From assembly GCA_020073395.1 (NCBI GenBank), contig JAIQFF010000029.1:1-39883 (forward strand): a stretch of 39,883 bases of DNA, read 5' to 3'. A model generated the notes under the pieces. The model was not told the origin of the DNA and did no database searches. It was given only the letters and a program-made list of their open reading frames with translations. Shown piece by piece: positions 32,038 through 39,883 of the stretch. The position numbers and the translations under genes are program-made. This DNA is from Terriglobia bacterium (GTDB taxonomy: Bacteria; Acidobacteriota; Terriglobia; Terriglobales; Acidobacteriaceae). Each line of letters starts with the position of its first letter. Position 1 is the first letter of the stretch.

Positions 32038-33531
32038 ATGGCCCCTCTCCCTCCCCTTACCCCCAGTCCTCCCGAATCTACGGGAGCACGAGTTGCTGTG
32101 CGAACTCGGTCGGAAGTCTCCGAGGAAACCATCCGGCAGTCGGACGCGGCCCTGATTTTTGTCAAGCTGCGGAAGATGATCGCATCCGACACTCAGCCCA
32201 CCGACACCATCCTGGGTACCATTGCCGTGGCCGCTCACTCCCTGACCGGCGCTACCGGGGCGGCCATCGCCATGCCCCGGGACGGAGCGGTGGTCTGTGT
32301 CGGGAGAAGCGGCGAAACCGCCCCCGAGCTTGGCGACCGGCTTAACGTGGACTCGGGCATCTCCGGCGAATGTCTGCGCACCGGCGTGAGCCTGCGCTGC
32401 GATGACGCCAGCCGGGATTTCCACGTTGATGCCGAGGTTTGCCGCCAGATGGGATTGCAGTCTATCGCGGTAGTGCCGTTGCGCGGGCAGCATGGCAGGG
32501 TGGGCGTGCTGGAGGTGTTCTCGACCGAGTCCTATGCCTTCGCGGAAGAGAAGATGGATCTCCTGGGGCGGCTCGCAGGGCTGGCCGAGGCGGCCTGGGC
32601 GCGGGGAGCAGTAACGGAAACTCAGGCCACGGCAACAGATCTCGTCTTAGACGAGACACATCTAGACGAGACCCCAAACGAAGATCCAGCCCCGGTTGAG
32701 GCCCCGCCTGAACCGGTGGTTCAAGTCGTAGATGCGGTACCCCTGGCTCGGGTGCGGGAAGTCTTCGCCAGTGCGCAAATCAAGGATTCAATCGCTCGGA
32801 GAAAGTGGCGTTTCGTAGCCTTGGCTACCGTAGCTGTACTGGGATTGGCGCTGCTGTCGATTTATGGCTGGAAGGCGTGGTATGAGGCCAGTATTGCATC
32901 CCAGAGCAGGAAGGCCGCCAGCCCCCAGGTAGCTCCTGCGGCCGATGAAAATAAGACAACTGGAGCCGGATTCGCCGGAGCGCCCGACGTGGGTCCGGCC
33001 ACGCGACCCAGCAAACCGTCGACGCCACATACTGCAGGAGCTGCCGCCGCCGTTCAGATCCCCGACGCAGTGGTTCGGCGGCGATCCCCGGCGGCCCAGC
33101 CGGCTGACCGCAACGCCGCGAGTACGGAGACTCCATCCGCTACCACCCCAGACAGTGAGGATATTCCGCTGATCGCGACATCCAGCGCCGCCCCCAGCGA
33201 TCTCGGGAAAGTGATTGAGACGCCGCCAACGGTGCCCAGTCTGGGTGTGCCGGTCTCGCAGGGCACGGCCGGAGGCGTCCTGGTACGCAAAGTGCAGCCT
33301 ATCTATCCTCCGGAAGCGCGCCGCCTGCATAGGGCAGGCAGCGTGGTGATCGACGCCATCGTGAACGTCGAAGGGCGGGTTGACGATTTGAAGCTGGTCA
33401 GCGGTGATCCCCTGCTGTCAGCGGCAGCGATGGATGCGGTCCGCCAATGGCGGTACAGCCCTTACTTGCTGAACGGCAAGCCCATTCCCAAGGAGACCCG
33501 GATCATAATCAGCTTTATTTCGCCCGAGTAA
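32038..33531 (+). CDS. GAF domain-transmembrane-TonB C-terminal fusion protein
   Basis: 497 aa. Residues about 33-190 form a GAF domain (ILGTIAVAAHSLTGATGAAIAM, GISGECLRTGVSLRCDD, GLQSIAVVPLRGQHGRVGVLEVFS). An acidic, proline-rich linker follows, then one membrane segment (258-279, FVALATVAVLGLALLSIYGW), a long Pro/Ala-rich periplasmic stretch, and a TonB C-terminal domain (407-497: VRKVQPIYPPEARRLHRAGSV, DAVRQWRYSPYLLNGKP). The GAF part is cytoplasmic and the TonB domain periplasmic. TonB normally transmits energy to outer-membrane receptors, but no ExbB/ExbD is nearby and the membrane anchor is internal, so this may be a sensor or an assembly protein. No Shine-Dalgarno was seen before the ATG. 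Confidence 0.88.
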   Translation: MAPLPPLTPSPPESTGARVAVRTRSEVSEETIRQSDAALIFVKLRKMIASDTQPTDTILGTIAVAAHSLTGATGAAIAMPRDGAVVCVGRSGETAPELGDRLNVDSGISGECLRTGVSLRCDDASRDFHVDAEVCRQMGLQSIAVVPLRGQHGRVGVLEVFSTESYAFAEEKMDLLGRLAGLAEAAWARGAVTETQATATDLVLDETHLDETPNEDPAPVEAPPEPVVQVVDAVPLARVREVFASAQIKDSIARRKWRFVALATVAVLGLALLSIYGWKAWYEASIASQSRKAASPQVAPAADENKTTGAGFAGAPDVGPATRPSKPSTPHTAGAAAAVQIPDAVVRRRSPAAQPADRNAASTETPSATTPDSEDIPLIATSSAAPSDLGKVIETPPTVPSLGVPVSQGTAGGVLVRKVQPIYPPEARRLHRAGSVVIDAIVNVEGRVDDLKLVSGDPLLSAAAMDAVRQWRYSPYLLNGKPIPKETRIIISFISPE

Positions 33532-33547
33532 GTCCAGCGTCGGGAAA

Positions 33548-34108
33548 TCAGGTGAGGTTCAAGGCGCGCCGCACCGTGCCGCGCTCTTGCTGGATTTTTT
33601 CCTGCAGCAGGGTGATGGCATAGATCAACTGCTCGGGACGGGGCGGGCATCCTGGAACATAAACATCCACAGGAATCACCTGGTTCACACTCTGTATCAG
33701 GGCGTAGTTGTTGAACACCCCGCCTGAAGTGGCGCAAGCTCCCATCGAAATCACCCATTTGGGCTCGGGGATCTGCTCCCAGAGCTGGCGGATGACTGGT
33801 GCCATCTTATTGGAGACGCGGCCGGAGATGATGATGAGATCGGACTGGCGGGGCGAGGGGCGGAATACTTCGGCGCCGAAGCGGGCAATGTCAAAGCGGG
33901 AGGCGCCCATGGACATCATTTCGATGGCGCAACAGGCCAAGCCGAAAGTTAGCGGCCAGATGGAATTCTTGCGCATCCAGTTGACCGCGGAATCGAGCGT
34001 GGTCAAGACCACGCCTTCCGGCGTTGGGTTCCCGAAGGTGAGTTCCTTGACTACCTTCTTGCCGTTCTCGGTGGTGGTGTAAGGGCCGAAGCTGAGTCCG
34101 TCTGCCAT
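33548..34108 (-). CDS. nuoB: NADH-quinone oxidoreductase subunit B
   Basis: 186 aa from the ATG at 34108 ([12 protein letters not shown]). Upstream Met codons at 34171 and 34357 lead through a 15-bp tandem repeat and repeat-like DNA and are not used here, but 34171 cannot be excluded. The N2 [4Fe-4S] ligands are C59, C60 (FGLACCAIE), C125 (MGACATSGG) and C154 ([10 protein letters not shown]). [17 protein letters not shown] and [15 protein letters not shown] are typical. It carries the terminal iron-sulfur cluster of complex I, at the quinone site. No other nuo gene is adjacent. It is convergent with the GAF-TonB gene (16 bases apart). Confidence 0.93.
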   Translation of the reverse strand: MADGLSFGPYTTTENGKKVVKELTFGNPTPEGVVLTTLDSAVNWMRKNSIWPLTFGLACCAIEMMSMGASRFDIARFGAEVFRPSPRQSDLIIISGRVSNKMAPVIRQLWEQIPEPKWVISMGACATSGGVFNNYALIQSVNQVIPVDVYVPGCPPRPEQLIYAITLLQEKIQQERGTVRRALNLT

Positions 34109-34184
34109 GACAGTTTTATTGTAAACCAGGCGGTTGAAGAAGTGAGAAGCATCGGTCCGCTGGGAATTCATTGAGTATCCCAGC

Positions 34185-34214
34185 ATTGACTGGATCAGAA
34201 TTGACTGGATCAGA
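34185..34214. repeat. 15-bp tandem duplication upstream of nuoB
   Basis: ATTGACTGGATCAGA is repeated twice head to tail, followed by a third partial ATTG. Its 15-base unit keeps any reading frame, so it appears as repeated ILIQS in the extended nuoB frame, but it lies before the chosen start. Confidence 0.85.
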
Positions 34215-34313
34215 ATTGTGTACCCCAGGATGGAGGGCCCTGCGAATGTGGGGACAGACGGGACCTTTTCCGCTCTTGCGGCACGACTGAAGTCCTGCCC
34301 TCCCACGTCACGC

Positions 34314-35648
34314 TTAGTTCCAGGGTGCTCGATCCAGAATCGTCTCGGTGGCGGCATCCCAAAACTGCTTTCTACCCGACCAGTACGCCTCCGCTGCCAT
34401 CATGCAGGCCACCGAGTGAGCGAATCCATCCTGCACGGTGCAATTCGGCTGCTGCCGCGAGCGCATGCAATCGAACCAGTTCGCCATGTGACCCAGCGAC
34501 AGGTCATCAATGCCCATGGGCGGCAGCTTGGTTTCGCCCGGGAGAAGAACGTATTTCGCGGTCCTCGCCTGGTCGATGTCGGCATTGTCCTCGTGATTCC
34601 CTTTCTCTTCGACCAATTGATATCGTGGACTGCCCTCGCCTCCGAGGTTCATCAGGGTCGCTTTTTTCCCCATATAGCGGGTGAAGCCTGGGGAGTCGTT
34701 GCCGAAGCTGGTTGAGTAGCTCACCAGAAACCCCTTGGGATATTCCAGCAAGGCTTGAAACGTATCCGCGTTCTCCCGGCCATCGTGCCAGGCAAAAATG
34801 CCGCCATGAGCCACCACCGAACGGGGAAAGCTGTCGTTCATGAACCAGTGGACGAGGTCGGAAGCGTGGCTCATCCATTGATCGGGAATGCCGCTTGAAA
34901 ATTCCCTGTACAAGCGGAATTCGCAATAAACCTGCGGATCAAATGGGCGATAGGGCTTGGTGAGCAGCCATTTCCGCCAATCCGTATCCTGTTCCCGCAG
35001 CAGCTTCGTTTCCGCGCGTCCACGCCAGCGGGGACCGTGGTAATTCCAGACTATTTCCACCTTGCTTACTTCTCCGAGAACTCCGCTCTGAACCAATTCG
35101 CGAGCCGCCCTGGGATACGGTTCACTGCGATGCTGCGTACCCACTTGTACAATCCGGTTCAATTTCATGGCCGCATCGCGGGCCGCCTTGGCCTCTGCCA
35201 GCACGTTGCCCATCGGCTTTTCGACGTAGGCGTCTTTGCCGGCCTCCACCGCCATCTTCAGGATGGGCGAGTGGGAATGTTCCGGGGTTGAAATAATCAC
35301 CGCGTCAACGTCTTTCAAAGCGAGCACATCTTCCAAATACTGATAGCCACGTGGCGCACGGCCGTAATACTTCGCATTGACCGCGACCGCCTTCTCGCGG
35401 TTCAGTCGCCACAGATCACAGACCGCGGTAGTCTCCACGTTGTGGCTGGTCTTCAGCTGGGACACAATCCAGTCCAGGTCCCCGCCCCGGCTCCCGTTGC
35501 CGATGTGGCCCACCGAAATACGATCGTTGGCGCCCAGGGTCCTGTCATACGACAGCGCTGTCTTAACGAATGCGGCGCCTCCGCCCAGCAGGGCTGCGGA
35601 CTTGGCCAGAAATCTTCTCCGATCGATGGTTTGTTCCGGGTCGCTCAT
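34314..35648 (-). CDS. Tat-exported Gfo/Idh/MocA-family oxidoreductase
   Basis: 444 aa from the ATG at 35648, preceded by GGAGAC; the frame extends far upstream but only this start gives a Tat signal ([18 protein letters not shown], 10-27). The Rossmann domain has [11 protein letters not shown] (47-57), AVCDLW and [16 protein letters not shown]; the family EKP motif is at 143-145 (YVEKPMGN), followed by the alpha/beta C-terminal domain. These enzymes use NAD(P), often to oxidise or reduce sugars; a Tat signal means that the folded enzyme with cofactor is exported, as in planctomycete and acidobacterial members. The substrate is unknown; possibly plant-derived carbohydrate, as for the exported GH42 in this window. 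Confidence 0.9.
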   Translation of the reverse strand: MSDPEQTIDRRRFLAKSAALLGGGAAFVKTALSYDRTLGANDRISVGHIGNGSRGGDLDWIVSQLKTSHNVETTAVCDLWRLNREKAVAVNAKYYGRAPRGYQYLEDVLALKDVDAVIISTPEHSHSPILKMAVEAGKDAYVEKPMGNVLAEAKAARDAAMKLNRIVQVGTQHRSEPYPRAARELVQSGVLGEVSKVEIVWNYHGPRWRGRAETKLLREQDTDWRKWLLTKPYRPFDPQVYCEFRLYREFSSGIPDQWMSHASDLVHWFMNDSFPRSVVAHGGIFAWHDGRENADTFQALLEYPKGFLVSYSTSFGNDSPGFTRYMGKKATLMNLGGEGSPRYQLVEEKGNHEDNADIDQARTAKYVLLPGETKLPPMGIDDLSLGHMANWFDCMRSRQQPNCTVQDGFAHSVACMMAAEAYWSGRKQFWDAATETILDRAPWN

Positions 35649-35805
35649 GATTGTCTCCAGTGTGGATCGGTTGCAATACCCTGCTGCGGCGCCCCAATTA
35701 TGCCAGAGTGACTGGCGGGGCCGGGCGATTGTGTGAGGGTCTTTGAAGCGTATGCTAGAAAACAAATCTGGGCGGCTCAAACTTCTAGTCTCGAGGAGGA
35801 GACTC

Positions 35806-36201
35806 GTGCCTTCCCTGCCCGACAATGGAATGGTCCATCTCAGCAGCCCATACTCGGTGGCGGAAACAGTCACGCGGCTGGAAGCCTTGCTGCAGGCCCA
35901 GGGGCTAACCGAATTCTGCCGCATCGACCACAGCGGAGAAGCTGAAAAAGTGGGCTTCACGATGCAGCCCACTCAAGTGATTATCTTCGGCAGCCCCAAG
36001 GGTGGGACGCCTCTGATGATCGCTTCCCCCACGCTCGCCATTGATCTACCCTTGAAGGCGTTGATCTGGCAGGACGCCGGCGGCAAAGTCAGGGTCTCCT
36101 ACAACAGCCCGGAATATCTCAAACAGAGGCACCATATTCCCGACGACCTGCTGAAGAATATTGCCGGCATCGGGCCCCTGCTGCAAAAAGTTGTAGGATA
36201 G
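35806..36201 (+). CDS. DUF302 domain protein
   Basis: 131 aa. The start is the GTG at 35806, because GAGGAGGAG precedes it directly; an upstream ATG at 35743 has no Shine-Dalgarno and codes for unlike sequence. The DUF302 fold is visible: YSVAETVTRLEALLQAQGLTEF, IDHSGEAEKVG, TQVIIFGSPKGGTPLM, LPLKALIWQDAGGKVRVSY and the C-terminal helix. DUF302 proteins are small, often dimeric, of unknown biochemical role. It precedes a ferritin-like gene by 37 bases on the same strand, so they are probably one operon. Confidence 0.85.
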   Translation: MPSLPDNGMVHLSSPYSVAETVTRLEALLQAQGLTEFCRIDHSGEAEKVGFTMQPTQVIIFGSPKGGTPLMIASPTLAIDLPLKALIWQDAGGKVRVSYNSPEYLKQRHHIPDDLLKNIAGIGPLLQKVVG

Positions 36202-36238
36202 ATGCCCACATTATTTTTCATCCCACAGGAGAAAGTTC

Positions 36239-36736
36239 ATGGCCGAACCGAAATCTGCTGACAACCAACGAGAAATTTCCCGCGACCGCCTGGCTGACCT
36301 CTTGAATGAAGATCTTTCCCGCGAGTACCAGGCCATCATCGGTTACGTGGTGTACTCGCAGGTGCTCAAGGGCGCCGAATTCATGAACATCGCCGATCAG
36401 CTGGCCATTCATGCCAAGCAGGAGTTGGACCATGCGCTGATCATCTCGCGCCAGATCGACTATCTGGGCAAAATGCCAACGGTGAATCCACTGCCGGTCA
36501 AAATTTCGGATGACGCGCGAGAAATGCTCCGCTTCGATCTCGCCAACGAAAACGACACCATACGAAATTACCGCGAGCGCGTCGGGCAATGTGAAGCTCT
36601 GGGAGAATTTGCGCTTGCGGAGCAGATTCGTCAGATCCTGGTGGATGAACAGGACCACCAGATCGATCTGGCCACCGCCCTTGGAGAAGAAGTTCCGGAT
36701 GTGAGCCGTCTAAGGGGAGGCGCACGCCGAAAGTAA
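36239..36736 (+). CDS. Ferritin-like (bacterioferritin-type) protein
   Basis: 165 aa, a four-helix ferritin-like fold. The di-iron ligands can be placed: E29 (SREYQAIIGY), E62 and H65 (AKQELDHALII), E104 (LANENDTIRNY), and E137 with H140 (VDEQDHQIDL). It lacks the haem-ligating Met of bacterioferritin as far as can be seen, and is shorter in the C-terminal helix. It may store iron or detoxify peroxide. AGGAG lies seven bases before the ATG. It follows the DUF302 gene and precedes an esterase. Confidence 0.88.
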   Translation: MAEPKSADNQREISRDRLADLLNEDLSREYQAIIGYVVYSQVLKGAEFMNIADQLAIHAKQELDHALIISRQIDYLGKMPTVNPLPVKISDDAREMLRFDLANENDTIRNYRERVGQCEALGEFALAEQIRQILVDEQDHQIDLATALGEEVPDVSRLRGGARRK

Positions 36737-36798
36737 CTTAGATTGCGCCGCTTGAAACCGCCACCGCTAAACCAGCCGCCTTAGAAATGGAGATTGTC

Positions 36799-37788
36799 AT
36801 GACCGATCAGAACAAGCCCGTTCTCGAACCAACCACTCAAGCCTTTGTCGATGCCCTCGCGGCGCAAGGAGGAAAGCCCTCGTATGAGCTTTCGTACGCG
36901 GACGCGCGCAAACTCCTGGAAGACGCGCAGGCCATCGAAGTCCAAAAACTACCCGCTGATGTGGAAGACAAAATTCTGCCCGTGGGTCCCGGTGGAGAGG
37001 TTTCAGTTCGCATCTACCGCCCGAAAGGCGCCAAGGGCCCTTTGCCCGTGGTGATGTACTTCCACGGTGGCGGCTGGATACTTGGCAGCAAGAACACTCA
37101 CGACCGGTTGTTGCGCGATCTGGTGAATGGCACTAACGCCGCCTTTGTGTTTGTGAACTACACACCCTCTCCCGAGGCGCAGTTCCCGGTGCCGCTGGAG
37201 CAGGACTACGCGGCGACCAAATACATCGCAGAACATGGCAAGGAATTCGGTCTTGACGGCAGCCGGCTGGCGCTGTGCGGTGACAGCGTCGGCGGCAACG
37301 CCGTCGCGGTGGTTGCCCAACTTGCCAAGGAGCGGAAAGGACCCGCCATCCGCTACCAGGTCATGCTGTATCCCGTGACCGATTCGAGCCTCTCCCAGAA
37401 ATCGTACGAGGAGTTTGCCGACGGTCCCTGGCTGACCCGGGCCGCCATGGCGTGGTTCTGGGACGCATATGCTCCCAACCGGGAAGACCGCAAGAAAACC
37501 ATGGCTGCTCCGCTGAGCGCAAGTCTGGAACAGTTGAAGGGTTTACCACCTGCGCTGCTCATCGTGGACGAGAACGACGTTCTGCGTGACGAGGGCGAGG
37601 CCTACGCCAGAAAGCTCATTCTAGCGGGTGTCGAGGTCACCGCCCTGCGCGCGCTGGCCACCCACCACGACTATGCCTTGCTGAACGCTTTAGCCAGCAC
37701 GCCCGCCACCAGGTCCACGGTCCTGCTGGTGTCGCAGAAACTTGCCGAAGCTCTCAGTTCGGCGACGCAGAGGGAGCAGGCTGCGTAA
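36799..37788 (+). CDS. Alpha/beta hydrolase (HSL-type esterase)
   Basis: 329 aa from the ATG at 36799, six bases after GGAG; the ATG at 36787 is part of the same leader. The oxyanion motif HGGGW is at 89-93, the nucleophile S163 in LCGDSVGGNA, D260 in VDENDVLRDEG and the histidine H289/H290 in THHDYALLN. This is the hormone-sensitive-lipase/esterase (BD-FAE) class, hydrolysing short acyl esters. The nucleophile elbow has Val where Ala is usual (GDSVGG). It has no signal peptide, so it is cytoplasmic. It follows the ferritin gene by about 60 bases. Confidence 0.92.
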   Translation: MTDQNKPVLEPTTQAFVDALAAQGGKPSYELSYADARKLLEDAQAIEVQKLPADVEDKILPVGPGGEVSVRIYRPKGAKGPLPVVMYFHGGGWILGSKNTHDRLLRDLVNGTNAAFVFVNYTPSPEAQFPVPLEQDYAATKYIAEHGKEFGLDGSRLALCGDSVGGNAVAVVAQLAKERKGPAIRYQVMLYPVTDSSLSQKSYEEFADGPWLTRAAMAWFWDAYAPNREDRKKTMAAPLSASLEQLKGLPPALLIVDENDVLRDEGEAYARKLILAGVEVTALRALATHHDYALLNALASTPATRSTVLLVSQKLAEALSSATQREQAA

Positions 37789-37803
37789 TAGATTCGAGTG
37801 TGG

Positions 37804-37823
37804 GTCGGACACTCTTGTCCGAC
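37804..37823. repeat. Dispersed palindrome after the esterase gene
   Basis: GTCGGACA-ctct-TGTCCGAC, an 8-bp stem, sixteen bases after the stop. A related GGACAAGGGTGTCC occurs at about 37883. They fill the gap to the convergent PilZ gene and may serve as a terminator. Confidence 0.6.
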
Positions 37824-37918
37824 GCTTTTCGGGTTGGTTTTGAATTGGTCCAGGTTAGACGGTCAACTTCAAAGGCGGCGGACAAGGGTGTCCCCCTCAC
37901 GGGGTCTGAAGCTGCTTG

Positions 37919-38302
37919 CTAGGCGGATGGCTGGCTGCCACTTCGGAACTCGGCGCTCAAGCGCGCCAGTTGCTGGCGGTCTTCAAACTTGTCGGAAAGA
38001 AATTCGACGCCGTACAAATAAACGCTGCGGTTGCGGACTTTACCGCGCACCCGAACGGGTTCATCAGTGTGGGGATTATTGAACTCGACCTTGATATGGC
38101 TTCCCACGGGCAGGTTAGCAGCGGCAAATAGGCACAGTCCGCCTTCGCTGAAGTGGACGCCGCGGGCATCCACGATGGTCTTGTGAGCGGAATTTTCGAC
38201 CGGAGCGTGATCGGCCGGAGCATGATCCACCACGACGCGCACTGAGGCATCGAACGGATAACGCTGCCAGCGGCGACGATTTGTCTGTTGCTCCATCCCC
38301 AT
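37919..38302 (-). CDS. PilZ domain protein
   Basis: 127 aa. The RxxxR c-di-GMP motif is present near the N-terminus (RRRWQRYPF). The second motif, usually D/NxSxxG, reads HFSEGGL here, so the first position is His and c-di-GMP affinity is uncertain. The rest (GSHIKVEFNNPHTDEPVRVRGKVRNR, LYGVEFLS) is the PilZ beta-barrel. GGGAG lies before the ATG. It likely responds to c-di-GMP in a single-domain effector role; its partner is not known. Confidence 0.85.
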   Translation of the reverse strand: MGMEQQTNRRRWQRYPFDASVRVVVDHAPADHAPVENSAHKTIVDARGVHFSEGGLCLFAAANLPVGSHIKVEFNNPHTDEPVRVRGKVRNRSVYLYGVEFLSDKFEDRQQLARLSAEFRSGSQPSA

Positions 38303-38757
38303 CCCACTCCCAAAATTTTATTGGCTAGCGGCGTTTCTCAATCGAAAACCCCGCGGTCCCTGTGGTTCGCCAGTCTCGAAAGTAGTGCAGGGCTGCGATT
38401 CGTGAAAGTTACGCTGGTACAACTCGGAATGTACAGCGGTAACAAGCAGCCTGAGGTGCGGTCGCGTGAACTGCAAAGGCCACGAGTTCACTCGTGCCGC
38501 AATGACCGTCCATCGGAGTGTGCGGCTTTAAGCCGCTGAGGAGTGCTTCCCGAATGACCAGCGAACCTCAGGCGCTAAAGCGGGAAGGATTCTTGGTGAC
38601 TTGTGGCACGACTGAAGTCGTGCCCGTTCCAAAACCGCAGAACCCGAGCTTTTTTCCTCATGACTGAAGTCACGCCCTGCCCAGGACCGCGATAAGCACA
38701 AGTATTTCGGCAACGACTGAAATCGCGCCCTTCCATCAAAGTCTGACGAAATCCGTT
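38303..38757. other. 455-bp intergenic region built of dispersed palindromes
   Basis: I see no gene here. It holds CACGAG-ttca-CTCGTG (38481-38496), GCGGCTTTAAGCCGCTGAGG (38522-38541), CCTCAGGCGCTAAAGCGGG (38566-38584, an inverted relative of 26764-26781), and three ACTGAAGT-centred palindromes at 38605-38624, about 38659-38676 and 38711-38731, spaced 52-53 bases. The reading frames crossing it have no family resemblance. A further 103 bases at 39781-39883 after the next gene hold nothing I recognise except that gene's ribosome site. Confidence 0.7.
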
Positions 38758-39780
38758 CTAGGGATTCAGTACGACCTTGCCGAACATCCGGCTCTGCTCC
38801 AGGTATTCGTGCGCGGCGCGAATTTCTTTCAGGGGGAAAACGCGATCCACCACGGGCTTCAAACGTCCGGCAAAAACATGGCCCAGCACCTGGCGCAATT
38901 CCGCCATGGTGCCCATGTAGGAGCCCAGAAGCGAGAGTTGGCGCGAAAATAAAAAGCGCAAATCGATGCTGGCGGCAAATCCGGTGGTGGCGCCGCATGT
39001 GACCAGGGTGCCGGCGGGCTTGAGAGACTTCACGCTCTCTTCCCAGGTGGCGGAGCCCACGTGCTCGATGACGATGTCCACGCCTTCCTTGTTGGTGATT
39101 TTGCGGACCTCTTCAGAAATCTTCTGCCGGTAATGGTTGATGCCGTGGTCGGCGCCCAGCGCTCGGGCTTTGTCGAGTTTGGTCTCATCGCCCGCGGTGG
39201 TAATCACCCGGGCTTGAAACAGTTTCGCAATCTGGATGGCGGCAATGCCCACGCCGGAACTGGCGCCCAGCACCAGCACGGTCTGTCCCGGATGAATGTT
39301 GGCCCGCCCCACCAGCATGTGCCATGCAGTGGTGAACACCAGGGGCAGGCTGGCAGCCGGGTTGAAATCCAGGCTATCGGGAATGGGGATGATGTTCACG
39401 GCAGGCACGGCGATCAGCTCACAGTTGCCGCCGTCCACGCGGTTGCCGAGCACGGTAAACTCCGGGCACAGGTTTTGAAGTCCGGCCACGCAGCTGGCGC
39501 AGTGATTGCAGAAATGCATGGGAGCCAGCAACACTCGCTGCCCCGGTTTGAAGCCGGTGACGTACTCGCCCACCTCGGCAATTTCGCCGGCGATGTCTGC
39601 CCCCAGAATGTGGGGCAAGGTCAACCCGGGCAGGCCCTTGCGGATCCAGAGATCGATGTGGTTCAGAGCGCAGGCTTTGATGCGAACCAGAACCTGGTCC
39701 TGCCGTGGCTTGGGATCGGGAATGTCTTCGTAGCGCAGGACTTCCGGACCACCGAATTCATGGATGCGGACAGCTTTCAT
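38758..39780 (-). CDS. Zinc-type alcohol dehydrogenase / quinone oxidoreductase (MDR superfamily)
   Basis: 340 aa, medium-chain dehydrogenase/reductase. The GroES-like N-terminal domain has HILGADIAGEIAEVG and a structural-zinc cluster with C91, C94, C97 and C105 (FCNHCASCVAGLQNLC). The Rossmann half has VLVLGASSGVGIAAIQIAK and IEHVGSATW. It uses NAD(P)H to reduce or oxidise alcohols, aldehydes or quinones; the zinc cluster favours the alcohol-dehydrogenase-like branch. GGAGG sits four bases before the ATG. It is the last gene of the window and stands alone. Confidence 0.93.
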   Translation of the reverse strand: MKAVRIHEFGGPEVLRYEDIPDPKPRQDQVLVRIKACALNHIDLWIRKGLPGLTLPHILGADIAGEIAEVGEYVTGFKPGQRVLLAPMHFCNHCASCVAGLQNLCPEFTVLGNRVDGGNCELIAVPAVNIIPIPDSLDFNPAASLPLVFTTAWHMLVGRANIHPGQTVLVLGASSGVGIAAIQIAKLFQARVITTAGDETKLDKARALGADHGINHYRQKISEEVRKITNKEGVDIVIEHVGSATWEESVKSLKPAGTLVTCGATTGFAASIDLRFLFSRQLSLLGSYMGTMAELRQVLGHVFAGRLKPVVDRVFPLKEIRAAHEYLEQSRMFGKVVLNP

Positions 39781-39883
39781 GGGTCCTCCGAAATGAAGTC
39801 AACCTACCACAGACGTGTCAAAGAGTCCCATTTCGGCACGTGGCAGTGTTCACAGATCACAGACAGACACCATGTCTTCGATT

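Noticed and set aside
34109..34357. N-terminal extension of nuoB
   Set aside because: It passes through a 15-bp tandem duplication and a dispersed repeat fragment; NuoB homology begins after 34108.
35649..35972. N-terminal extension of the Gfo/Idh/MocA protein
   Set aside because: It would bury the Tat signal inside the protein, overlaps the DUF302 gene, and has no family similarity.
37804..37823. Transcription-factor operator
   Set aside because: It resembles the other dispersed palindromes and lies between convergent gene ends, where no promoter is expected.
38605..38731. CRISPR array
   Set aside because: There are only three imperfect copies, they are palindromic with diverged flanks, and no cas gene is present.
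38528..38998. Minus-strand ORF of 156 codons through the repeat region into the MDR gene
   Set aside because: It is composed of repeat DNA and runs in another frame of the dehydrogenase.

Overview
The window looks like chromosomal DNA of a GC-rich, free-living Gram-negative bacterium, most likely an Acidobacteriota (class Terriglobia). This is an inference. It rests on a carboxypeptidase-regulatory-like/TonB-receptor remnant, Tat-exported enzymes, a TPR-secretin, a separate nuoB, and many short dispersed intergenic palindromes, a combination I associate with that phylum. No rRNA, CRISPR array, transposase or phage gene was seen.

Layout. (1) 1-2029: a small accessory patch with a truncated TonB-receptor-type fragment, a small unknown gene and a TIR/deoxyribosyltransferase-like protein with a C-terminal beta-rich domain, ending at a tRNA-Gln(CUG) gene. 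(2) 2115-5841: a P-loop polynucleotide-kinase-like protein, a Tat-exported GH42 beta-galactosidase and a PPOX-type flavin/F420 protein. (3) 6018-10977: a glycolytic block, gap, pgk, a macrodomain gene, tpiA, tRNA-Leu(GAG), secG and a metallo-beta-lactamase-fold hydrolase. The macrodomain gene shares ATGA overlaps with both pgk and tpiA. (4) 11040-13178: an exported FKBP isomerase and an aminotransferase on the minus strand. (5) 13231-17961: a three-gene NAD-type formate dehydrogenase operon. Its catalytic subunit has an in-frame UGA read as selenocysteine, with a matching SECIS hairpin. The N-terminal [4Fe-4S] domain of that subunit is not on the catalytic polypeptide; it is fused to the C-terminus of the NuoG-like third gene. 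(6) 18184-24632: a second aminotransferase, a zinc-ribbon protein, a YtxH/DUF948 pair, mnmA with a cysteine desulfurase, and citrate synthase. (7) 24864-31705: a TPR-secretin, a DsbA-like protein, NAD synthetase, a conserved hypothetical and a GHMP kinase. (8) 32038-39780: a GAF-TM-TonB fusion, a nuoB outside any nuo cluster, a Tat-exported Gfo/Idh/MocA oxidoreductase, DUF302/ferritin/esterase genes, a PilZ protein and a zinc-type MDR reductase.

How genes work together. In the formate dehydrogenase the catalytic chain, the NuoE-NuoF chain (NAD/FMN) and the NuoG-like chain would pass electrons from formate to NAD+. The split means two polypeptides must meet to complete one molybdopterin/Fe-S active-site unit. 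The glycolytic genes form a co-directional block. The cysteine desulfurase supplies sulfur to MnmA for tRNA 2-thiolation.

Expression signals. Several genes (3002 minus, 5482, 13231, 24864) have a TAnnnT/TACAAA box exactly six bases before the ATG and no Shine-Dalgarno, which suggests leaderless transcripts. Others have strong Shine-Dalgarno sites. Gaps between genes are rich in hairpin-forming dispersed repeats.
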